52,025 nucleotides of DNA from the NCBI GenBank assembly GCA_003023105.1, contig PXSZ01000070.1, positions 1 to 52,025 of the forward strand. Reading direction: 5' to 3'. The DNA is from Bacteroidetes bacterium QH_10_64_37. GTDB lineage: Bacteria; Bacteroidota; Rhodothermia; Rhodothermales; Salinibacteraceae. The notes under the pieces are model-generated. The model saw only the letters and a list, made by a program, of their open reading frames with translations, was not told the origin of the DNA and searched no databases. The position numbers and the translations under genes were made by a program. Below, in pieces: positions 13,562 to 22,797 of this stretch; the stretch's first letter is position 1, and each line of letters begins with the position of its first letter.

Positions 13562-15280
13562 ATGATTCGGATGTCCTGTTCCCATTCCAACAGCCACTGC
13601 GCTGAAGACGGGGAGCTGACGAGCAGAAGCTCTTCATCGCATGGGGCGTGGAGGACACTTGCCGTATTGTTGATCGCCGTGGGGAGCGTCGGGGAACTCC
13701 AGCGTGTGCACGCTGCGTCTTCGCTACGGGACAGCACCACGACGACGCAGAAATACTGGATTTTTTTGGATGATCGTCCCGGCCCCACGCCTCCATCAGC
13801 GGAGGCACGGTGGACGCGGCCCGTCGCCCCGTCCTACCTACATCGCCTCCAGAACGCCGGGGTGCATCCCCTCGTCCGGAGCCGCTGGTTTCACGCCGTA
13901 AGTGCGCGCCTCTCGGACGCGACCCGCGCTGCCGTGGCGGATCTTCCCTTCGTTCAGAAGTCTCGGCCCGTCGCGTCCCTGACCCCGGGAGCGTCTTCTG
14001 CAGAGACGGAAATCCAGACCACCCCTCTTACGCGGCGCCTCGACGCTCGTGGGACTGCTGCTCCGGGCCTCGCCGCGTCGGAGGGCCCCCTCTCCCGCAT
14101 CCACGCGCTGCCGCCCCTGAAGCGGGGCCTCAGCGGGCACGGCGTCCGCGTCGGCTTCCTGGATGCCAGCTTTGGCGGCCTTCGTCATCCTGCCTTTTCA
14201 GCGCTCCGGGCGGACGATCGTCTTGCAGGCCTCCGCACTTTTACGGACGGACGGCAGGAGGGCAATCACGGATCCGGCGTCGTGTCCGTGGCCGCTGGCT
14301 ACGGGCCTGAGACACTCCTGGGACCCGCCTACGGGGCGACCGTGCTGGGGGCCACGACCGAGTACACGCAGTTTGAGCGCAACGTGGAGGAGGACAACTT
14401 CGTGGCGGGGCTGGAGTGGCTCCACCGCCGGGGCACAGACGTGGTGAACGTCTCGATTGGCTACACGACTTTTGACGAGGGACAGCGTAGCTACTCGATC
14501 ACCGACCTGGACGGGGAAACGGCCCTCACCACGCGGGCGGTGGACCGGGCCGCGCAGTTGGGCGTGACGGTGGTCGTGAGCGCGGGCAACAGCGGCTGTG
14601 CCGACCCGGACTCGTGCTGGTTCTACGTGAACACCCCCGCCGACGCCGACTCGGCCATCGCGGTGGGTGCCGTCGCGCCCGACTCGTCGCTGGCCCCCTT
14701 TAGTGCCCGCGGCCCCACCGCCGACGGCCGCCGGAAGCCGGACGTGCTCGTGCAGGGGAAACGGGTGCCGGCGGCCTGGGAGAACGGCGGATACGCCCGG
14801 GTGGCCGGAACCTCGTTTGCGAGCCCGCAGGTGACGGGCATCGTGGCCCAAATGCTTCAGGTCAATCCGTCGCTCGGTCCCATCGAGGTGCGCCGCCTCC
14901 TGCGGCAGACCGCCGCGCAGGCCCACGCCCCCGACACGACCCGCGGCTGGGGCCTCGTGAACGCCGAGGCGGCCGTTCGGGGCGCCGAGTGGCAGGCGCG
15001 CCAGACCCCGCCGTCCGCGCTGCAGGTGTCCGCGCCGTACCGCGCCGTTGCCGACTCGTCCCTTGTCGTTCCGGTATCGGCCCCGGCTCACACCTCCACC
15101 CTTCGCGTGTCTCTCGTCACACCCCTCGGGCAGCGGGTGCACCACGCAAAGCGGGCGGGCCACCCCGGCCCCAGTCGGATCGCCCTGGACGTGTCCTCCC
15201 TCCCGCCGGGGCGCTACCGCTACGTGGTAGCGACGGACACGGGCCATCGCGCTGCGGGCGCTGCTACAATTTCTAAGTAG
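13562..15280 (+). CDS. Secreted subtilisin-like serine protease (S8)
   Basis: 572 residues. Signal peptide about 30-52 (LAVLLIAVGSVGELQRVHA) after an unusually long N-terminal segment, so the true start may be downstream. Prodomain-like region about 60-170. Catalytic triad: Asp in VRVGFLDASFGGL (~198), His in GNHGSGVVSVAAG (~237) and Ser in AGTSFASPQVTG (~418), with the oxyanion Asn in VVVSAGNSGC (~341). The SHGT..LS..AG motif of the Bacteroidota S8 group is here GNHGSGVVSVAAG, and the following GPAYGATVLGATTEYT agrees with that group. A C-terminal beta domain of about 95 residues (LRVSLVTPLGQRV ... LPPGRYRYVV) resembles a T9SS-style sorting domain. Exported or periplasmic. Confidence 0.9.
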   Translation: MIRMSCSHSNSHCAEDGELTSRSSSSHGAWRTLAVLLIAVGSVGELQRVHAASSLRDSTTTTQKYWIFLDDRPGPTPPSAEARWTRPVAPSYLHRLQNAGVHPLVRSRWFHAVSARLSDATRAAVADLPFVQKSRPVASLTPGASSAETEIQTTPLTRRLDARGTAAPGLAASEGPLSRIHALPPLKRGLSGHGVRVGFLDASFGGLRHPAFSALRADDRLAGLRTFTDGRQEGNHGSGVVSVAAGYGPETLLGPAYGATVLGATTEYTQFERNVEEDNFVAGLEWLHRRGTDVVNVSIGYTTFDEGQRSYSITDLDGETALTTRAVDRAAQLGVTVVVSAGNSGCADPDSCWFYVNTPADADSAIAVGAVAPDSSLAPFSARGPTADGRRKPDVLVQGKRVPAAWENGGYARVAGTSFASPQVTGIVAQMLQVNPSLGPIEVRRLLRQTAAQAHAPDTTRGWGLVNAEAAVRGAEWQARQTPPSALQVSAPYRAVADSSLVVPVSAPAHTSTLRVSLVTPLGQRVHHAKRAGHPGPSRIALDVSSLPPGRYRYVVATDTGHRAAGAATISK

Positions 15281-15466
15281 CGGCCTTCTCTAATACCGAA
15301 CGCCGAGATTCGCCATTCATCACGCGGTGGTCGGAAAGATAGATGCACAACGATCCTCGGAGACTGGTACATCGAACACCCACACTCGGCAACGTAGTCT
15401 CCAGAAACTTTTGCACAGTTCGGTAACGCTGGACCCAAAACGCACCCCCCAATCGCCCCCCTCCTG

Positions 15467-17632
15467 ATGGCGTTTTCGTTCGGCTATTCCCCCTGGCTGC
15501 TCCTCCTCTGCATAGCAGTGGCGGGGGGACTCACGTACTGGACCTACCGCTCCACGGTCCCGCCGCTGAGCGCAAGTTGGCGGGGCCTGCTCGGCGGCCT
15601 CCGGTTCCTGGCGCTGGCGCTGATTTGCTTCCTGCTATTCGAGCCGGTTCTGCGACAGATTCGATCAACCGAGCGTCCCCCGGTGCTGGCGGTGCTCGTC
15701 GACGAGAGCGAGAGCATGCGCGTGGTGACGGCCGGCGACCAGTCTCCCAACGCCGCAACGGCCCGCGACTCGGTGCGGCCCATCCTGGAGACGCTCGGCG
15801 GCGAGGAGGTGCCGGGCGCAGCCCGGTTCTTCGGCGTCGGGCAGCCCCTGCGCGCCCTCCCGGGGGTCACCGCCGATTCTCTCCGCTTCGACGGTGCCCG
15901 CACGGACCTGGCGAGTGCCCTGCAGGCGGTGCCCGAGGAGCTGCAAGGCGAAAATCTGAAAGGCATCGTCCTCGTCTCCGACGGCCAGTACAACACCGGG
16001 CGCAACCCGCTGCGCGTGGCCGATCGATCGCCCGTGCCCATCCACACCGTCACGGTAGGCGACACCACCCGCCGCCGCGACCTCCGCATCCGCAGCGTGG
16101 CAACGAACGAGCGCGCCTATCTCGATTCGAGGGTGCCGGTGCGGGCCACTCTCTCGGCAACGGGCGGACAGGGCGAGACGGTGACGGTGACCCTCGAACA
16201 GAACGGGCGGACGCTGGACCGGAGCGAGGTGCGGCTGCCGACCGGCACGGGCGAGGTGTCGGTCGACCTCACGTTTGAGCCCACGGAGGCCGGGCTCCAG
16301 CAACTGACTGTGCGTGCGACGGAGCTGTCCGGCGAGGTGACGACCCGCAACAACACGCAGACCGTCTCTCTGCGCGTGCTCGAAAGCAAGCGGCAGGTCC
16401 TCCTTCTGGGCGCAGCGCCCTCCCCCAACGTCATGGCCATCCGCCGCGTCTACGAACGCAACGCCGACACAAAGGTCACCGCCCGCATCCCGCAGCAAGA
16501 CGGCTCCTTCATCGGCGGCCCGTTGCCGGAGGACCTCTCGACGGTCGACGTGGTGGTGTGCGCGGGCTTCCCGAGCGACCCGACGCCCGAGAACGTGGTG
16601 GAGCGCATCGCCACGCTGATTGAGGACGGCACCCCGGCGTTGTTTTTCCTGGGTCGGCAGACGGACCTCGGCGCCTGGACCGAGCACTTTGAGCCGGTTC
16701 TGCCGGCCACCCCGGGCGCCGCGAATACGGGATTCACCGAGGTCTCCTTCGCCATCGCCGAGGGGGCGCGGCAGCACCCCGTCTTTCGCATCGAGGACGC
16801 CGACGTGGCTCTATTCGACCGCCTCCCGCCGCTTCAGGGCAGCGACATCGAGTGGTCGCCCACGCCCGACGCCCGGGTCCTGGCCACGGCGACGCAGTCC
16901 TCCGACTCGGCGTCCACCCCCCTCCTCGTCGTCCGGAGACGGGCGGGCCTCCGCACGGCCGTCGTCCTGGGAACCGGCGTGTGGCGGTGGGCGCTCCTGC
17001 CGTCGCCGCTGGAGCCCGCCGATCCGCTGTGGCCCGGCCTCGCCTCCAACCTGCTCCGCTGGGTGAGCTCCGAGACCGATGACTCGCCCGTCCGGGTGCG
17101 GCCCGTGGCCTCCACGTTCGACGGCGGCGAGCCGGTCTCCTTTACCGGGCAGGTGTACAACGAGAGCATGCAGCCGGTCGCCGACGCTACCGTCGAGGTG
17201 ACAGTCACGGACTCAGCCGGCACGGAATACCCGTACACAATGGATGCAGTGGGCCAGGGCCGCTACACGCTCGACGTGGGCACACTGCCCGAGGGCCGCT
17301 ATCGCTACACGGCAGCGGCCCGGCGGGAAGGCACCGAGCTGGGAACCGACCAGGGAGAGTTTTCCGTCGCCCCCCTCCGACTCGAATATCAGGCGCCCCG
17401 CGCCGACCCCGTTCTGATGCGACAGCTGGCGGCCCGGTCGGGGGGAACGGCCTACACGGCGCAGTCCGTGCAGCAACTGCCGGACGACCTAGCCCGCCGC
17501 TCCTCGTTTTCGAGCGAGGCCGTTCAGCAGACCTCCGAGGCAGAGCTTTGGCGCACGTCGCTCTTCCTGATTGCCATCCTCGTCCTGCTGGCGGGCGAGT
17601 GGACGCTGCGCAAGTACCTGGGACTCACCTGA
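15467..17632 (+). CDS. VWA-domain membrane protein with GATase-like region
   Basis: 721 residues. Two N-terminal helices (about 8-25 and 41-60) are followed by a von Willebrand A-like domain (about 72-205) starting LAVLVDESESM, a MIDAS-type DxSxS variant with Glu inserted, and continuing KGIVLVSDGQYNTGRNP. Beta-sandwich regions follow (about 210-305), then a class I glutamine amidotransferase-like fold (about 308-480, VLLLGAAPSPNVMAIRRVYE and VVVCAGFPSDP) without an obvious catalytic Cys, a further beta domain, and a C-terminal helix (about 698-715). This matches large BatA/BatB-related membrane proteins of Bacteroidota whose role is unclear. The gene stands alone, with no moxR or bat partner adjacent. 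Confidence 0.78.
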   Translation: MAFSFGYSPWLLLLCIAVAGGLTYWTYRSTVPPLSASWRGLLGGLRFLALALICFLLFEPVLRQIRSTERPPVLAVLVDESESMRVVTAGDQSPNAATARDSVRPILETLGGEEVPGAARFFGVGQPLRALPGVTADSLRFDGARTDLASALQAVPEELQGENLKGIVLVSDGQYNTGRNPLRVADRSPVPIHTVTVGDTTRRRDLRIRSVATNERAYLDSRVPVRATLSATGGQGETVTVTLEQNGRTLDRSEVRLPTGTGEVSVDLTFEPTEAGLQQLTVRATELSGEVTTRNNTQTVSLRVLESKRQVLLLGAAPSPNVMAIRRVYERNADTKVTARIPQQDGSFIGGPLPEDLSTVDVVVCAGFPSDPTPENVVERIATLIEDGTPALFFLGRQTDLGAWTEHFEPVLPATPGAANTGFTEVSFAIAEGARQHPVFRIEDADVALFDRLPPLQGSDIEWSPTPDARVLATATQSSDSASTPLLVVRRRAGLRTAVVLGTGVWRWALLPSPLEPADPLWPGLASNLLRWVSSETDDSPVRVRPVASTFDGGEPVSFTGQVYNESMQPVADATVEVTVTDSAGTEYPYTMDAVGQGRYTLDVGTLPEGRYRYTAAARREGTELGTDQGEFSVAPLRLEYQAPRADPVLMRQLAARSGGTAYTAQSVQQLPDDLARRSSFSSEAVQQTSEAELWRTSLFLIAILVLLAGEWTLRKYLGLT

Positions 17633-17759
17633 ACGAGCCGACTTCGCAGATCTCGTGTAGACGGGGGTTTGCGAATCTCTCAGGGGCTCGACCCGTAAGG
17701 GAATAATCCCGGCGATTGCGTTTTTCGCAGGCAGTCTGCCGGAGCGCCTTTCGTTCCGA

Positions 17760-19088
17760 ATGAGGCCATCGCTTTGCATGCTCTCCAGCGCCACTCCTAA
17801 AAATTCCTCTTCTCTTCCGGACTCAATCACGGACATCGCCGGCGAGGAGCAATCTCTCGCCCAAGTGCTCGTCGGCGTGCGTCGCCACCTCCACCAGCAT
17901 CCGGAGGTAGGGATGGACGAGCACGACACGGCGCGCTTCATTCGCCAGACGCTGGAGGGATACGGCCTCGACGTACAGGGTCCTATCGCCGGCACGGGGC
18001 TGTACGTCGACATCGAGGGCGAGGCGCCCGGCGGCACGGTCGGCTACCGGGCCGACATTGACGCGCTTCCGACGCAGGATCAGAAACGCGTCCCCTACCG
18101 CTCGCAGACCCCCAGCGTGGCCCATCTCTGCGGCCACGACGCCCACACGGCCATCGCCATTGGGGTGGCACTGGTGCTTCAGGCCAACCGGGCCGATCTT
18201 CGCGGTCGGGCCCGCGTCTTCTTCCAGCCGAATGAAGAGGGCCTGCCGAGCGGCGCCCCGCTCATGATTCGGGCCGGCATTCTGGAAGGGCTCGATGCCG
18301 TGTACGCGGTGCACGTCGATCCGAGACTCGATGTGGGGCGGTACGGCCTCATCACGGGCGCCGCGACGGCCTCCTCCGATCGGTTCGAACTCAAGGTGCG
18401 TCAGGAAGGCACCGGGCACTCGGCCCGGCCCCACGAGGGGGTCGACACGGTGTGGATCGCCTCTCAGCTCATGAATCAGTTCTACCAAACTGCCGGGCGG
18501 GTGACGGACGCCCGCGACGCGAGCGTCCTTACGATCACGATGCTCGACGGAAGCGAGGCCCACAACGTCATCCCGGAGCAGGCCTCGTTGGGAGGGACGC
18601 TGCGGACCGTCTCTCCGGACGTCCGCGAGACGATCCGCTCCTACATGCGTCAGGCGGCCCAGCGGATGGAAGACCTGCACGGAGCGCACATTGAGCTTGA
18701 TTTTGAGGACGGCTCGCCCCCGGTCGTCAACGACGAAACCGCGATCGAGAACGTTGACGCCACGATCCGGCAAATGTTTGGCGACCAGGCGGTCCACCAG
18801 ATCGAGCGGTCGAGCATGGGCGGCGAGGACTTCGCCCACTACCTGAAGCACGTCCCCGGCGCCTTCATCCGGGTCGGCACGGCCTCGGGGCCGGAGACGA
18901 GCTACCCCCTCCACCACCATCGGTTCGACATCGACGAGACCCCGCTCGCGCCCACGGCCCGGCTCATGGCCCGGACGCTCATGAACCACCTCGAACGCAA
19001 CCGCGCCGACACCGGCGAGCCGACCCGGGCCGACCTCACGACCTCCGGCAACGGCACGACGGACGATCAGCGGCAATCCACCGCTTGA
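17760..19088 (+). CDS. M20 family amidohydrolase (N-acyl amino acid hydrolase-like)
   Basis: 442 residues. Metal-binding and catalytic features of the M20D group are visible: VRRHLHQHPEVGMDE near the N-terminus, ADIDALP (~100), CGHDAHTAIAIG (~125), FFQPNEEGLPSGA (~158, catalytic Glu pair) and SMGGEDFAHYL (~355). A dimerisation/lid insertion lies about 200-320. Members hydrolyse N-acyl or indole-acetyl amino acids or act as peptidases; exact substrate unknown. ATG at 17760 used; 17778 is an in-frame alternative. The C-terminal ~20 residues are a polar tail beyond the domain. Confidence 0.88.
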   Translation: MRPSLCMLSSATPKNSSSLPDSITDIAGEEQSLAQVLVGVRRHLHQHPEVGMDEHDTARFIRQTLEGYGLDVQGPIAGTGLYVDIEGEAPGGTVGYRADIDALPTQDQKRVPYRSQTPSVAHLCGHDAHTAIAIGVALVLQANRADLRGRARVFFQPNEEGLPSGAPLMIRAGILEGLDAVYAVHVDPRLDVGRYGLITGAATASSDRFELKVRQEGTGHSARPHEGVDTVWIASQLMNQFYQTAGRVTDARDASVLTITMLDGSEAHNVIPEQASLGGTLRTVSPDVRETIRSYMRQAAQRMEDLHGAHIELDFEDGSPPVVNDETAIENVDATIRQMFGDQAVHQIERSSMGGEDFAHYLKHVPGAFIRVGTASGPETSYPLHHHRFDIDETPLAPTARLMARTLMNHLERNRADTGEPTRADLTTSGNGTTDDQRQSTA

Positions 19089-19176
19089 CACCTCTGCGTC
19101 TCGGGGTTATCTTTGACTCCTTCTCAATGGGGCATACGCATCGGCCCCTTCTTCCGCCCCGGACCCGAGACCGTCC

Positions 19177-20901
19177 ATGCCTCGGCTCATGCTCGGCGTT
19201 CTTCTCGTCGTCCTCCTCGTTCCCGTTCCCGCCGCCGGACAACCGAATCCAGGGGAGGTGGTGATCAACGAGATCATGTACGCCCCGTCCCCGTCGGCGA
19301 ACGAGTTCATCGAGCTCTACAACCGCTCGGGCGGGCCGGTCGCGCTGGACGAGTTGGAATTCGCGGACGCCAACCGGGAGTACGAACCGGTGACGACGAC
19401 CGACACGATGCTCGCCGCCGGGGCGTACGCGGTGCTTGTGCGCGACCCGGAGGCGTTTGAGGCCGCTTTTCCCTCCGTTGCCTTCCTCGCTCCCGAGGGC
19501 TGGGCGGCCTACAACAACGGCGGCGACACGGTGTACCTCCGCCATTCACCGTCGAGCACCCCGCTCGATTCGGTGCCCTACGATCCGTCGTGGGGTGGGA
19601 GCGACGGCCTGTCGCTGGAGCGGATCGATCCGCGCGGCCCCTCGGACCGTGCGTCGAACTTTGCGCCGTCGACGGCGCCGGCGGGGGCCACGCCCGGCGT
19701 CCAGAACAGCCGCTACGCGCCCGACACCGCTCCGCCGCAGCCCACCTTTGCCGAGCAGGCCGACTCGATGATCGCAGAGGTGGTCTTCGGCGAGCCGGTG
19801 CGGGCCGAGAGCATTCGGCCCGGTGCGTTTCAACTCGAGGGAACGACGGTCACACAGGCCACCCTCCAGGCCGACAGCATCGCCCGCCTCTCGCTGTCGG
19901 GCCGCCCGACGGCTTCCTCGGTAGTCGTGACCGACGTGCGCGACCTCGTCGGAAATCGTCTGGACGAATCCACCCTTCTCTTCGCCCGGCGCCCCACGCC
20001 CGGCGCGCTCGTCGTCAACGAGATTCTGTTCGACACCCGGGCTGACGACTTCGACGACCGGCCGAATCAGGTTGAGTACGTTGAGCTCTACAACCGCGCC
20101 GACCACCCGCTCACCCTCAACGGCCTCCTTTTCACCGACCGCCCCACCGAGAAGGGCACGGCGGACACGATCCGGGCCGGGCGGCGACGGGCCGTGACGC
20201 CGGGCACCTTCGCGGTGGTGGCCGCCGCCCCCACCGGCGCGACCCGGCTCTCGCAGTCCCAGCTCGTCACCGCCTTCCCGAACGTACCCCTATCGCCGGA
20301 CTCGGTGGCCTACCTCCCGATCGACGCCGCCCAGCTCGGGCTCCGCAACGACGGCGACCTCGTGCGCGTGCACCGCCGCGACGACACAATCATCGCAGAG
20401 GTCGACTACGAGCCTGACTGGCACGCGGCGGGCCTCGCGGACACAAAAGGCACCGCGCTGGAGCGGATCAGCCCCACGGGCGACGCCGACGCGGCGGACA
20501 ACTGGACGAGCAGCCCCGCCTCGGCAGGGGGCACGCCCGGTGCAACCAACGGAGTCTCCCTCGCACCGCTGGACGACGCCCCCGAAGCTTCGGGCCTCCG
20601 CATCCGGCCCGACCCCTTCTCCATCGAGCGCGACGGGGCGACCCGCATCCAGTATACGCTCACCGACGTGCCCAATCTGGTGCGGGTGCGCATCTACGAC
20701 GCCCGGGGCCGCCAAGTGCGCGCCCTGGAGGAGGCCCGTCTCGCCGGGCGCAGCGGGGAGCTCGTGTGGAACGGGCGCAATGACGCCGGCGACCGCGTTC
20801 GCATTGGGCCCTACGTGATCCTCTTCGAAGCGGTGCGGGCCGAGGGCGGCACCATCACGCAGCTTAAGGAGACGGTGGTCGTGGCGCGGCCGCTGAACTG
20901 A
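19177..20901 (+). CDS. Secreted protein with two lamin-tail domains
   Basis: 574 residues. Signal peptide 1-22 (LMLGVLLVVLLVPVPAAG). Lamin-tail domain 1 at about 26-165 (VVINEIMYAPSPSANEFIEL then YNRSGGPVALDELEF), a Big/CHU-like linker domain about 180-265, lamin-tail domain 2 about 272-440 (LVVNEILFDTR ... VEYVELYNRADHPL), and a C-terminal FlgD-Ig/T9SS-like domain about 480-570 (FSIERDGATRIQYTL then GELVWNGRNDAGDRV). This domain order is common in Bacteroidota surface or secreted proteins with unknown partners. Follows the amidohydrolase by 88 bases. Confidence 0.85.
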   Translation: MPRLMLGVLLVVLLVPVPAAGQPNPGEVVINEIMYAPSPSANEFIELYNRSGGPVALDELEFADANREYEPVTTTDTMLAAGAYAVLVRDPEAFEAAFPSVAFLAPEGWAAYNNGGDTVYLRHSPSSTPLDSVPYDPSWGGSDGLSLERIDPRGPSDRASNFAPSTAPAGATPGVQNSRYAPDTAPPQPTFAEQADSMIAEVVFGEPVRAESIRPGAFQLEGTTVTQATLQADSIARLSLSGRPTASSVVVTDVRDLVGNRLDESTLLFARRPTPGALVVNEILFDTRADDFDDRPNQVEYVELYNRADHPLTLNGLLFTDRPTEKGTADTIRAGRRRAVTPGTFAVVAAAPTGATRLSQSQLVTAFPNVPLSPDSVAYLPIDAAQLGLRNDGDLVRVHRRDDTIIAEVDYEPDWHAAGLADTKGTALERISPTGDADAADNWTSSPASAGGTPGATNGVSLAPLDDAPEASGLRIRPDPFSIERDGATRIQYTLTDVPNLVRVRIYDARGRQVRALEEARLAGRSGELVWNGRNDAGDRVRIGPYVILFEAVRAEGGTITQLKETVVVARPLN

Positions 20902-21028
20902 GTTCGATGAGGGGACGCGTGACTGATGGGGTTTGGAGCGCTCGTGGACTCCGGTGAGGCTGCAACAAGGGCCCCTTCTTTCGGTATTGTCAACTGTGTC
21001 GCTTCCTCGCTGACAGGCTGCACGCCAC

Positions 21029-21457
21029 ATGCCCTCCTCTACACAGGCCCACCCGGCGCCCCGTTCCCTCGACCAGCTCGAACAGGAGGACCTCTCCGGT
21101 CTTCTTTCCTCGATCGAGGAGGGACTCCCGGCTGAACTGGTGACCGAAGTCCAGCAGCGGCTTGGCCTTTCGTCTGAAAAAATGGCCTCCCTTCTCGGCG
21201 TTTCGTCCCGGACTCTCGAGCGTCGGCAGGAGAGTGGAGCGTTGACGCCGACGGAGTCTGAGCGCCTCTACCGACTGGTACGCCTTTTTCGAAAAGCTGT
21301 TGATGTCTTCGAACGCGAAGACGAGGCTCGACGCTGGCTGAAACGCCCGCAGATGCGTCTCGGGGAGCAGATTCCTCTCAAAATCGCCCGATTTGAGCCC
21401 GGAGCCCGAGAAGCCGAACGTCTCCTTGGTCGGATCGAGCACGGAATTCCCGCCTGA
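21029..21457 (+). CDS. Xre/MbcA/ParS-type antitoxin of a RES-Xre toxin-antitoxin pair
   Basis: 142 residues. Residues about 38-75 form a helix-turn-helix (QQRLGLSSEKMASLLGVS then SRTLERRQESG), followed by the DUF2384-type toxin-binding domain (about 80-140: RLYRLVRLFRKAVDVFE ... DEARRWLKRPQ ... LLGRIEHGIPA), the exact pattern of Xre antitoxins that neutralise RES toxins. It precedes the toxin gene by 45 bases on the same strand, the normal antitoxin-first operon order; such antitoxins usually autorepress the operon. Slightly less GC-rich than neighbours, consistent with transfer. Confidence 0.9.
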   Translation: MPSSTQAHPAPRSLDQLEQEDLSGLLSSIEEGLPAELVTEVQQRLGLSSEKMASLLGVSSRTLERRQESGALTPTESERLYRLVRLFRKAVDVFEREDEARRWLKRPQMRLGEQIPLKIARFEPGAREAERLLGRIEHGIPA

Positions 21458-21502
21458 CCCTCCAGGTCGCCGCCCCCTTTCTGGCTCGCCTCGTCGTTGC
21501 CG

Positions 21503-21976
21503 ATGGCTGACCTTACGGTCTGGCGCCTCACCCACGAACGATATACCGACTCGGCGTTCGACGGAGAAGGGGCTCGGCAGCACGGGGGACGGTTCAACAG
21601 CCCCGGGACGGCGGTAGTGTACGCGTCCGAGAGTCTTCCCTTAGCTCTGTTGGAAACGCTGACAGGCCTGGAGCGCTACGCCCAGCTCCACCGCTACGTC
21701 TTTTTCAGGGCAACGTTTGATGAAGGGCTCGCCGCTGAACCACCGGAGAAAACCCTCCCCGAGGGGTGGGACGAACATCCTCCTCCCTCTGAAGCCCAGC
21801 AGGTGGGGAATCGATGGGCGGCGTCCGAGGAGTCTGTTGCGCTCCGTGTGCCCTCAGTCGTGGTACCCTACAGTTACAACTATCTGTTGAACCCGATTCA
21901 CCCGGCTTTCGAAGCAGTCGAGATCGGTCCGGCTGAGCCTTTTCCCGTTGACCGCCGATTGCTTCCTAACCAGTAG
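21503..21976 (+). CDS. RES domain toxin (NAD+-degrading)
   Basis: 157 residues. RES-fold features are present: VWRLTHERYTDSAFDGEG with the conserved Arg, QHGGRFNSPGTAVVYASES with the R-x-N and Tyr/Ser positions that give the family its name, and LPLALLETLTGL with Glu. Known RES toxins deplete NAD+ and arrest growth. The C-terminal SVVVPYSYNYLLNPIHPAF is also standard. ATG at 21503 follows a TTG at 21497 in the same frame. It looks full-length, so with the adjacent Xre gene it is likely a functional type II pair. Confidence 0.9.
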   Translation: MADLTVWRLTHERYTDSAFDGEGARQHGGRFNSPGTAVVYASESLPLALLETLTGLERYAQLHRYVFFRATFDEGLAAEPPEKTLPEGWDEHPPPSEAQQVGNRWAASEESVALRVPSVVVPYSYNYLLNPIHPAFEAVEIGPAEPFPVDRRLLPNQ

Positions 21977-21981
21977 TTTGC

Positions 21982-22093
21982 AAAGTCGGGTCCTACGGGG
22001 ACCTCCTCGACGCCCTGCAGGCCGAGTCGGAGAGCGCTGCTCGAACACAAAAAGAACTGCGTAAAGCGACAGCGGAATACTCCCGAAGATGAC
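21982..22093 (+). pseudogene. Possible short gene remnant downstream of the RES toxin
   Basis: A start-less frame reads KVGSYGDLLDALQAESESAA and then an RTQKELRKATAEY helix to a stop. The first half has GC-rich third positions typical of coding DNA here. I recognise no family. It lies between the RES gene and an Fn3 remnant, so it may be the C-terminal end of a deleted gene. Confidence 0.25.
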
Positions 22094-22100
22094 AGGACGA

Positions 22101-22290
22101 TCAGGGACGGTCCGGCGGGTCGGAGAAGGGTGTTTTCTGCACCTCGTTGGACGGGTCGCTCTCGGCGCTTTCGTCCCCCTCGCCGGCCACGGCGGTGACG
22201 ATGTAGTAGTACCTCGTCCCGTTCTCGGCGCTCTCGTCAACGTAGTCGTCGGAGCCGATTCCGGTTTCCAACGGGCTCCCAGACGCTTCG
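22101..22290 (-). pseudogene. C-terminal fragment of a fibronectin type III protein
   Basis: The frame reads SGSPLETGIGSDDYVDESAE, then NGTRYYYIVTAVAGEGDESA and ESDPSNEVQKTP before a stop. This is the second half of an Fn3 domain (the Y.D.....G..YYY.V.AV...G.ES..S.E motif) as found at the end of secreted Bacteroidota proteins. No start or first half of the domain is present; upstream codons are not coding-like. Confidence 0.55.
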
Positions 22291-22428
22291 ATGCCTCCGC
22301 CTCCAGACAGCCTCGTTAAACTGGTCCCCCTTCCCTCACGTCTCCCACGTCCAAAAGGGAACAGGCATTTTCGTCCAGTCGTTAAGTCCAATCCCAGCAC
22401 GAGTTGTACGCGCCAAGTCGTTCGTCCC

Positions 22429-22797
22429 ATGCCCGACACCAAGACCGCTCCGGACCCCTCCACCCAGGACGCTCCCATTCAAATCAGTCCCAATGCGGCG
22501 AAGGAGATCCGGAAGATCATCCAGAAGAAGAGCATTCCGGATGGGTATGGCCTACGCGTCGGGGTCAAAGGAGGCGGATGTTCGGGGATGAGCTACGTGC
22601 TCGGCTTCGACAAGAAGCGCGAAAAGGATCGCGCGTTCGAGATCGACGGGATCACCGTCTACATGGACAAGCGACACGGGCTCTACCTCATGGGGACCAC
22701 GATCAACTACCACGACGGCCTCAACGCGCGGGGCTTTACCTTCGAAAACCCCAACGCGACGGAGACCTGTGGCTGCGGGGCGAGCTTTGCGGCCTAA
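22429..22797 (+). CDS. HesB/IscA-type iron-sulfur cluster assembly protein
   Basis: 122 residues. After an ~18-residue polar lead, residues about 18-122 form the IscA/ErpA fold: ISPNAAKEIRKIIQKK, GGGCSGMSYVLGF with the first cluster-binding Cys, GLYLMGTTINYHDGLNARGF (here TI replaces the usual DY/TEID), and ENPNATETCGCGASFAA with the C-x-C pair. All three cysteines are intact. Acts as an A-type carrier delivering Fe-S clusters. No isc/suf genes adjoin it. Confidence 0.92.
   Translation: MPDTKTAPDPSTQDAPIQISPNAAKEIRKIIQKKSIPDGYGLRVGVKGGGCSGMSYVLGFDKKREKDRAFEIDGITVYMDKRHGLYLMGTTINYHDGLNARGFTFENPNATETCGCGASFAA

Noticed and set aside
12487..13788. Long minus-strand frame opposite the antiporter
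   Set aside because: Lies antisense to the conserved CaCA antiporter and has no recognisable features.
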